11,954 bases of DNA, from the NCBI GenBank assembly GCA_002398515.1, contig DGZL01000158.1, positions 1-11,954 on the forward strand, in the 5' to 3' direction. The DNA is from Firmicutes bacterium UBA4981 (GTDB lineage: Bacteria > Bacillota > SHA-98 > UBA4971). Position 1 is the first letter of the stretch. Every line of letters starts with the position of its first letter. Of this stretch, positions 7,291-11,954 are shown piece after piece. The translations under genes were made by a program, and so were the position numbers. The notes under the pieces were generated by a model, which saw only the letters and a program-made list of their open reading frames with translations, was not told the DNA's origin and ran no database searches.

Positions 7291-7316
7291 CCAGGCACGC
7301 CCAGCCTGGCTACTTT
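7284..7316 (+). terminator. Perfect 13-bp hairpin, intrinsic-terminator-like
   Basis: AAAGTAGCCAGGC (7284-7296) pairs perfectly with GCCTGGCTACTTT (7304-7316) around a 7-nt loop. The stem includes the TAG stop of the hydrolase gene. The U-tract is only three T before CGTC, so termination may be partial or need a factor. Its position directly after a single-gene unit supports the call. Confidence 0.7.
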
Positions 7317-7329
7317 CGTCAACACATCT

Positions 7330-7362
7330 GCATTCCATCTAAGGATCCTGCATAAGTATTAT
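7330..7362 (+). promoter_or_regulatory. Weak candidate promoter before the deacetylase pair
   Basis: GCATT at 7330-7334 and CATAAGTA at 7351-7358 recall a sigma-G-like pair at 16-nt spacing. TATTAT at 7357-7362 could instead be a sigma-A -10 without a good -35. Neither is convincing. A promoter is expected here only because a terminator-like hairpin lies just upstream. Confidence 0.22.
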
Positions 7363-7372
7363 GGGAAATGCT

Positions 7373-7393
7373 CTCCTTTGAGGAGGACTCCTC
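7373..7393 (+). promoter_or_regulatory. Shine-Dalgarno flanked on both sides by complementary CTCCT arms
   Basis: AGGAGG at 7381-7386 lies 9 nt before ATG 7396 and fixes that start. CTCCT (7373-7377) can pair with AGGAG (7381-7385). Alternatively GAGGA (7380-7384) can pair with TCCTC (7389-7393). Both 5-bp hairpins would hide the ribosome binding site. Confidence 0.5.
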
Positions 7394-7395
7394 GG

Positions 7396-8217
7396 ATGTT
7401 GATTGTCATCGGACAAAATTGGGGCCGACTGGTCCTCATGCTCATAGTCCTGCTTATCATCGTTGACACTTCTCAAATAGCGTTATTGACAGCAGCAAAA
7501 GCAGTTATTTCTACTGTATCCGGCAGGCTCGTCCCTGTCTATTCCGTATTGACATCGGAACCAAGGGTGAGTCTTACATTTGAAGGCGCATCCGGGAAGG
7601 ATATGACCGGAGAAATCTTGGGAGTCTTGGAAGAGCATAATGTCACAGCAACCTTCTTTCTATCGGGAGAATGGATGGAGAAACACGGAGATTCCGTGAA
7701 AGCCATCAGTGAGAGCAGCCACGAGCTCGGCAACTACACTTACTCCGTTCCTCATCCGAACTCTTTGCTTAAGGCTGACCTCAAACGGGAGTTGGAGAAG
7801 GCTCATAAGTGCGTTGAGAAAGTTTCCGGCCAAGCGCCTAAGGTCTTTAGACCTCCTTACGGCGAGTACAGCAACAAAGTTATCGAAGTCTCCAGAGAAC
7901 TGGGCTACGAAACAGTGATTTGGAGCATAGATTCATTGGATTGGCGCGGAACATCCCCGGATGAGATGTTAAAGAGAATCTTTGGGAAGCTCCACAAAGG
8001 CGCCATCATCAGATTTCATGTGACAGGGCCGAACACTCCGAAAGTCCTACCGCAAATCATTGAGACTATTGAAGAACAGGGATACGAAATAGTCCCTTTG
8101 AGCCAACTCCTACTTGAAGGCGATTATTACATACACCCCCATACAGGTGAAATGCGACCAATACATATGCCCTCAGCAGGCCGAGGCGAAAGGAGGAGCC
8201 TTTTAGATGAAACGTAA
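7396..8217 (+). CDS. Membrane-anchored polysaccharide-deacetylase-fold protein, catalytic motif 1 lost
   Basis: 273 residues: an N-terminal signal anchor (about 10-28, LVLMLIVLLIIV) and a NodB-homology domain (about 58-245). The fold is recognisable from TATFFLSGEWM, RPPYGEYSNKV (Arg152 to Gly156), WSIDSLDW (Asp179, Asp182, Trp183) and GYEIVPLSQLL. The motif that should be TFDDG reads TFEGA (Glu63-Gly64), so the catalytic base and metal Asp are gone. The metal-binding NHTYSHP reads NYTYSVPH, with Tyr114 in place of the first His. His208 remains near motif 5. Activity on N-acetylated glycans is therefore doubtful; binding peptidoglycan or regulating an active enzyme is an inference. ATG 7396 is preferred over the in-frame TTG at 7378 because AGGAGG lies between them. 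The end overlaps the next gene by 11 nt. Confidence 0.82.
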   Translation: MLIVIGQNWGRLVLMLIVLLIIVDTSQIALLTAAKAVISTVSGRLVPVYSVLTSEPRVSLTFEGASGKDMTGEILGVLEEHNVTATFFLSGEWMEKHGDSVKAISESSHELGNYTYSVPHPNSLLKADLKRELEKAHKCVEKVSGQAPKVFRPPYGEYSNKVIEVSRELGYETVIWSIDSLDWRGTSPDEMLKRIFGKLHKGAIIRFHVTGPNTPKVLPQIIETIEEQGYEIVPLSQLLLEGDYYIHPHTGEMRPIHMPSAGRGERRSLLDET

Positions 8218-9229
8218 GAGCAAACTAGCTCCCAAACGTGAAGGCCGTCTCACTGCAATTGTGATTACAAGACAAACGACGCTTCTTATGGCATTCGCCG
8301 TTTTAGTCTTCGTATTTACGGTGGTCCTTGTCTCTTCTCTGGATGATATCAGGCGGATGGTTTACGGTGCAAAGCCAGGAGTTACTCTGGAGACGCGGAT
8401 AATCTCAGGATATCTCCCTAATGAGGTGAGAAGGGTTGTAGAAGCCATGGCGGAACAGGAACGAACAGCCCCGAAGGATGCCATGTTTTTTAAAGAGACA
8501 GGCGAGTTAATCCCGGAAGAGCCGGGATTGGATATTGACGTAGATCTGACTGTGAACCAAGTCATGAGAGCAAAGCCAGGAGAAAAGGTGCAATTAGCAC
8601 GAATTGTAATCGCCCCGGCTGTGACCATGCGTCACTTCGACCCTGTCTACCGTATTAATACAGGAAGGCAGGCTATGGCAATGGCGGTTAACATAGCCTG
8701 GGGCGAGGAGCATCTACCGCGCCTGCTCGAAATCTTGCGGGAACACAATATGAAAGTAACGTTCTTCATTGACGGTGAGTGGGCTCAGAAATTCCCTGAT
8801 ATGGTAAGGCTTCTCAACGAAGAAGGACATGAAGTGGCAAACCATGGATATCGGCATGTTCATGTGGAGAAAATGAGTGAATCCACAATACGGAAATTGA
8901 TCTCAGACAACGAGAAACTCCTTATCAGCTTAGAAGTCACGCCAAGTCGGCTCTTTTCTCCGCCTTATGGCGAATGCAATCAAACAGTAGTTTCCGCAGC
9001 TGCGTCCCTAGGATACACCACAACAATGTGGACCATTGACACACTTGATTGGAACACTCAAGATTCGACGAAGGTATCCGGTCGAGTCATACCGAAAATT
9101 GCGCCGGGAGCTATCATCTTAGCCCATCCGACTCTGTCTTTTCTCGAAGCTCTTCCTGTAATAGTGGATGCTTCAAGAAAAGCAGGCTACGGGTTTTTTA
9201 CGATATCAGATTTGCTTGAGTCTGAATAG
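8207..9229 (+). CDS. Second polysaccharide-deacetylase-fold protein (YlxY-like), Asp dyad replaced
   Basis: 340 residues: a basic N-terminus, one membrane helix (about 23-44), a linker region up to about 150 of unknown function, then a NodB-homology domain to the end. Motif 1 reads AVNIAWGEE (Asn162, Trp165) in place of TFDDGP, so neither Asp is present. Motif 2 keeps histidines in NHGYRHVH (His213, His217, His219). Motif 3 is SPPYG, with Ser251 where Arg is usual. Motif 4 keeps IDTLDW (Asp278, Asp281), and motif 5 has His307. The FD-AWG type motif of PdaB-like sporulation proteins is the nearest pattern, with Asp changed to Asn. It is paralogous to the preceding protein and translationally coupled to it: AGGAGG at 8191-8196 and ATG 8207 lie inside the upstream gene. 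The nearby M16 gene recalls ylxY of B. subtilis. A structural or regulatory role in cortex formation is inferred. Confidence 0.82.
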   Translation: MKRKSKLAPKREGRLTAIVITRQTTLLMAFAVLVFVFTVVLVSSLDDIRRMVYGAKPGVTLETRIISGYLPNEVRRVVEAMAEQERTAPKDAMFFKETGELIPEEPGLDIDVDLTVNQVMRAKPGEKVQLARIVIAPAVTMRHFDPVYRINTGRQAMAMAVNIAWGEEHLPRLLEILREHNMKVTFFIDGEWAQKFPDMVRLLNEEGHEVANHGYRHVHVEKMSESTIRKLISDNEKLLISLEVTPSRLFSPPYGECNQTVVSAAASLGYTTTMWTIDTLDWNTQDSTKVSGRVIPKIAPGAIILAHPTLSFLEALPVIVDASRKAGYGFFTISDLLESE

Positions 9230-9231
9230 GG

Positions 9232-10617
9232 CTACTTCCCCAAGGCATCGGCAATAGTTTCCCAATATTGGCTGTCTTCATATCCTAACTTCCAGATAGC
9301 TATGCCGCCGATATCATATTTCTCCACCAGCGCAAGTTTAGGCTTTAGACTGTGTGGAGATTCAAACCATACTTCGTGGTGAACGCCGTTCTCCACATAC
9401 TTGAAAAACGGCGATTTTGCACTGGAATCCCAAGACGGGTCGATTCCCATGCGATTTGCGCGGTTCATTATTTGGGTATACGAAAGCGCTACTGTCCTTT
9501 TTGTAGAAAGATTCCAATCATAACCATACGCAGGCACTCCCATTAGCACCTTATGCCTTGGTATCTGGGTTATCGCATACTTGATTACCCTCTCTACCCA
9601 AGGGAAGGAGGCTACCGGTCCGGACCCGCTGACTTGAGAGTGCTCATCATACGTCATTAGCATTAGATAATCGCAGGCTTTTCCCAAGGCGTAGTAATCA
9701 AAGGCGCCAACCCACGATTGCCCTGCGTGGTCTTGAGTCTTAGCCGGCACAGACATAGTCACCAGATATCCACGGGGCTTCAGACGAGCACGGAGTTCAT
9801 TCATGAAAGCTGTAAGCTTGTCACGATCTCGGGGATTAACGTTCTCAAGATCTATGTTAACCCCGTCGTAGCCTTGGTTTTCCAAGATCCCGACAATGTC
9901 CGAAATCGCCTTTGCCCGCGAATTATAGCTTTGAAGCAACGCATGAGCGCGCATATCATCAAATCCCCCCTGCACTAGGTTATGTACAAGGGCCAGAGTT
10001 TGAATATCTCCTGACTTTGCCACTTTCATCGCTCTTTCGCTGGTCTCACCTAATACTCTTCCGTCTTTACTCACCGGATGCAGAAAAATGGCTATAGAGT
10101 CAAGAAAGTCTTTGTTAGGCAGAAGAGACCCGTATGATGTTGGGTCGCCGTGGTAATCCTCTGTATAGTATCCGATTATTTTGCGTTTGCCGATTCCTAT
10201 TTCCGGCGCTTTTTGAACACTACTCGACGGAGACTTGTTTGAATCGACACGGTTCAGGGAAGGCAGATCACTGCCTTCAAGGAGAAATTCAGCAATCCAA
10301 CCGATTTTCCCGTTGGAGAGCCTGACCTGATACCAATCATCAAGCGAGGCAATAACAGTGACTCGGGCACCGGAGGGCAGTCTCTGTAAAGTCGAGAATT
10401 CTGTTCCAGGCCCTTTGCGAACCCTGGCGAGTTCCTTGACAGAGGCGAGAACGTGGTCTGTAGCAGCAATCGGTTTCTTGCTTTCTGTTTGCTTTGTGGC
10501 AGTCACCTCATATGCTCCTACCGGCGAAGGTGTGACAACCTTCTCAGGCTTAGGATTGTTCGATGAGAAGACATAGAGTAGAATAGTCAAGACTGTTGCG
10601 GCAATCTTTGGATCCAA
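9232..10617 (-). CDS. Secreted SH3-GH18 glycosidase, SleL/YaaH-like spore or cell-wall enzyme
   Basis: 461 residues. A short hydrophobic N-terminus (residues 5-18) is a signal or anchor. Residues about 58-115 are a bacterial SH3 domain (ARVRKGPG, GWIAEFL) likely to bind peptidoglycan. A Ser/Pro/Lys-rich linker follows, then a GH18 barrel (about 146-460). The active site reads DGVNIDLE (Asp251, Asn254, Asp256, Glu258). Glu258 is the acid of the substrate-assisted mechanism, and Asn at the second position is seen in related spore enzymes. MTYDEHSQVSGSGPVASFPW and the C-terminal AIWKLGYED are typical of YaaH/SleL N-acetylglucosaminidases that trim spore cortex fragments. TTG start at 10617; on this strand AAGGAGGAGAG (10626-10636) gives a strong ribosome site, and no other start exists upstream in frame before about 10700. 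It is divergent from the M16 gene and convergent with the deacetylase pair. Confidence 0.9.
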   Translation of the reverse strand: MDPKIAATVLTILLYVFSSNNPKPEKVVTPSPVGAYEVTATKQTESKKPIAATDHVLASVKELARVRKGPGTEFSTLQRLPSGARVTVIASLDDWYQVRLSNGKIGWIAEFLLEGSDLPSLNRVDSNKSPSSSVQKAPEIGIGKRKIIGYYTEDYHGDPTSYGSLLPNKDFLDSIAIFLHPVSKDGRVLGETSERAMKVAKSGDIQTLALVHNLVQGGFDDMRAHALLQSYNSRAKAISDIVGILENQGYDGVNIDLENVNPRDRDKLTAFMNELRARLKPRGYLVTMSVPAKTQDHAGQSWVGAFDYYALGKACDYLMLMTYDEHSQVSGSGPVASFPWVERVIKYAITQIPRHKVLMGVPAYGYDWNLSTKRTVALSYTQIMNRANRMGIDPSWDSSAKSPFFKYVENGVHHEVWFESPHSLKPKLALVEKYDIGGIAIWKLGYEDSQYWETIADALGK

Positions 10618-10625
10618 GACTCGGG

Positions 10626-10636
10626 CTCTCCTCCTT
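10626..10636 (-). promoter_or_regulatory. Strong Shine-Dalgarno for the TTG-started GH18 gene
   Basis: On the minus strand AAGGAGGAGAG precedes the TTG at 10617 by 8 nt, measured from its last G. It makes a TTG start credible. Confidence 0.75.
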
Positions 10637-10836
10637 GCTGAACGTCCCTTGACCCAGGACGCATATGAGATGGTATTTGCCAGTTCTACGAAGATGAAAC
10701 AGCTCCTCTATGTAAGTTAAGGATACTGAGGTTGAATGTGGCGCAAAACCTTGTCAATAGGTATCGAAATAAAAGAGGACTCAGACTTAGATAGGCGAAT
10801 TCTTATGTGCATGTCGATGAAAAACGAAGTATGTCT
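10637..10836. other. Divergent intergenic region between the GH18 and M16 genes
   Basis: About 200 nt that must hold promoters for both directions. I see no convincing sigma-A pair. TTGACC (10649-10654) with TATTTG (10674-10679) has a 19-nt spacer and a poor -10. TTGTCA (10751-10756) has no -10 at proper distance. No strong hairpin was found. Sporulation sigma factors may be used, but I could not match their consensus with confidence. Confidence 0.4.
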
Positions 10837-10841
10837 AGGAG
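10837..10841 (+). promoter_or_regulatory. Shine-Dalgarno deciding the M16 peptidase start
   Basis: AGGAG, part of AGGAGTGG, lies 7 nt before GTG 10849. The in-frame ATG at 10831 would overlap this site and has no good site of its own. Confidence 0.65.
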
Positions 10842-10848
10842 TGGCGCA

Positions 10849-11954
10849 GTGGATCAATATAAGAGGATTGTGCTCCCAGGCGGGGCAAGGGTAGTAACTG
10901 AAGAGATTCCCCATGTACGATCCTGTACAGTCGGTCTGTGGTTGAATGCCGGATCTCGCTGTGAAAGTCCTGAGATAAACGGAGTTTCTCACTTCCTTGA
11001 GCATCTGGTTTTCAAAGGCACTACAAGCCGTACAGCCAGGAACATTGCAGAAGAAATCGATGGGGTAGGGGGGTACCTGAACGCTGTAACCACAAGAGAT
11101 CATACCTGCTACTACGCTAAAGTGCCTGATAGATATGTGGAACTCGCTATAGATATCATCTGTGATATTGTTTGCAGACCTTTGCTGGAAGAGCGTGACA
11201 TTGCGAAAGAAAAAGGCGTCATAGCTGAAGAAATTGCCATGTACGAAGATTCACCGGAAGAAGTGGTTCATGATTTGCTGGCTTTCACGGCATGGGGGCC
11301 TTGTGCTCTTGGGTTGCCGACTCTCGGCTCTCTGAAAACCCTGAAGAATCTTGAGAGAGATGGTATAATTCGGTACATGTCTCAGCACTACGCCTCAGAA
11401 GGCGCGGTTATATCAGCTGCAGGCAACATAAGGCATGAGGAAGTTGTGGAGAAAGTAAACGAGCGGTTGGATTTGTCCATGACACCGATGAAATCTTCCT
11501 CAACTCCTAAGTGGAAACCAGGGGCACAGGCTTTTCGTTCTAAGAGAATAGAACAGGCTCACTTGTGCATTGGTTATGAAGCCTTCAGCAGACGCGACCC
11601 GGATAGATTCGGGCTATACATTTTAGACGTGGCAATTGGAGGCGGGTTGAGCTCCAGGCTGTTCCAAAAGCTCAGAGAAGACCGAGGTCTTGTATACTCA
11701 ACTTACTCCTATACAGCGCTATACGAGGACACTGGGGCGTTTGTAGTATATGCAGGAACCGGCGCAGAAAACATCAGCCTTGTCAATGACTTAATCCTAC
11801 GAGAACTTGACAGTATATGTAACCAAGGGCTCAAACGGGAAGAATACAATCGAGGTAAAGAGCAACTAAAGAATGCTCTGGCCCTCAATCTCGAGACTAC
11901 TAATAGTAGAATGAGCAGGCTCGGAAGACTGGAGATTGAGGGCCAGAGCATTCT
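10849..11954 (+). CDS. mlpA: M16 zinc peptidase, MlpA/YmxG-like (3' end outside window)
   Basis: 368 codons are visible, and the frame is open to the window edge. The inverted zinc motif HFLEH (His48, Glu51, His52) and Glu128 in the EEIAMYED segment form the metal site of the M16 (pitrilysin / mitochondrial processing peptidase) family. RVVTEEIPHVRS and LWLNAGSR near the start, AGNI, the SSRLFQKLREDRGLVYS region (Arg276 and Tyr283, substrate contacts) and TTNSRMSRLGR are typical of the roughly 410-residue bacterial enzyme called MlpA or YmxG in Bacillus. In B. subtilis this gene follows the deacetylase-fold gene ylxY; here such a gene lies upstream but beyond the inverted GH18 gene. GTG 10849 is chosen for its Shine-Dalgarno site and because it gives the usual short N-terminus (DQYKRIVLPGG). 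ATG 10831 is the alternative. The natural substrate is not known from the sequence. Confidence 0.92.
   Translation, partial: MDQYKRIVLPGGARVVTEEIPHVRSCTVGLWLNAGSRCESPEINGVSHFLEHLVFKGTTSRTARNIAEEIDGVGGYLNAVTTRDHTCYYAKVPDRYVELAIDIICDIVCRPLLEERDIAKEKGVIAEEIAMYEDSPEEVVHDLLAFTAWGPCALGLPTLGSLKTLKNLERDGIIRYMSQHYASEGAVISAAGNIRHEEVVEKVNERLDLSMTPMKSSSTPKWKPGAQAFRSKRIEQAHLCIGYEAFSRRDPDRFGLYILDVAIGGGLSSRLFQKLREDRGLVYSTYSYTALYEDTGAFVVYAGTGAENISLVNDLILRELDSICNQGLKREEYNRGKEQLKNALALNLETTNSRMSRLGRLEIEGQSI

Noticed and set aside
10717..11103. Minus-strand open frame of 128 codons overlapping the GH18-M16 gap
   Set aside because: Most of it is antisense to the HFLEH-containing part of the M16 gene and it shows no family features.
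11363..11370. TGGTATAAT-like extended -10 inside the M16 gene
   Set aside because: It lies within a conserved coding frame with no -35 at suitable distance and no gene start downstream that needs it.
1..11954. Search for mobile elements, CRISPR repeats, tRNAs, toxin-antitoxin or defence genes
   Set aside because: No transposase, integrase, regularly spaced repeats, tRNA-like cloverleaf or defence-type motifs were seen; the window reads as core chromosome.

Overview
The window looks like chromosomal DNA of a spore-forming, single-membrane Bacillota bacterium (a Clostridia or Limnochordia-like lineage is my inference). Base composition is moderate. Shine-Dalgarno sequences are strong and several genes use GTG or TTG starts. 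The gene set also fits: a SleB-type cell-wall hydrolase, sporulation-type polysaccharide-deacetylase-fold proteins, a SleL/YaaH-like GH18 glycosidase and an MlpA/YmxG-like M16 peptidase. No tRNA, rRNA, CRISPR array, insertion sequence or phage gene was seen.

Layout. Positions 32-6711 hold six co-directional, tightly packed genes that could form one operon. They are a SteA-like protein with a thiamine-pyrophosphokinase-like domain, a SteB/MctB-like membrane-anchored coiled-coil protein (often mislabelled copper transporter), a GT2 glycosyltransferase, a MraY/WecA-type polyprenyl-phosphate sugar-1-phosphate transferase that lacks any ordinary start codon, endonuclease IV (nfo), and a DinG-type Fe-S helicase whose TTG start directly abuts the nfo stop. 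A textbook extended -10 promoter at 6743-6771 then drives a small secreted SleB-like hydrolase, which ends in a perfect 13-bp hairpin. Two overlapping deacetylase-fold genes follow (7396-9229). Both have lost the catalytic Asp pair of the NodB family. They converge, with 2 bp between stop codons, on a minus-strand SH3-GH18 gene (9232-10617). That gene diverges from an M16 peptidase gene running off the right edge (10849-11954).

Function. The first four genes look like an envelope module: a lipid-linked sugar is probably made by the GT4 and GT2 enzymes next to two proteins whose actinobacterial homologues act in daughter-cell separation. Nfo and DinG form a DNA-repair pair carried in the same transcription unit. 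The right half is about peptidoglycan and spores: a hydrolase, two probably non-catalytic glycan-binding or regulatory deacetylase-fold proteins, a glucosaminidase-type GH18 enzyme and a protease. The deacetylase-M16 neighbourhood recalls the ylxY-mlpA order of Bacillus subtilis, here with the GH18 gene inserted between them in opposite orientation.

The most interesting points are the SteA-SteB-GT2-GT4 cassette as a possible uncharacterised division- or spore-linked glycolipid system, the tandem pseudo-deacetylases, and the missing canonical start codon of the GT4 gene.
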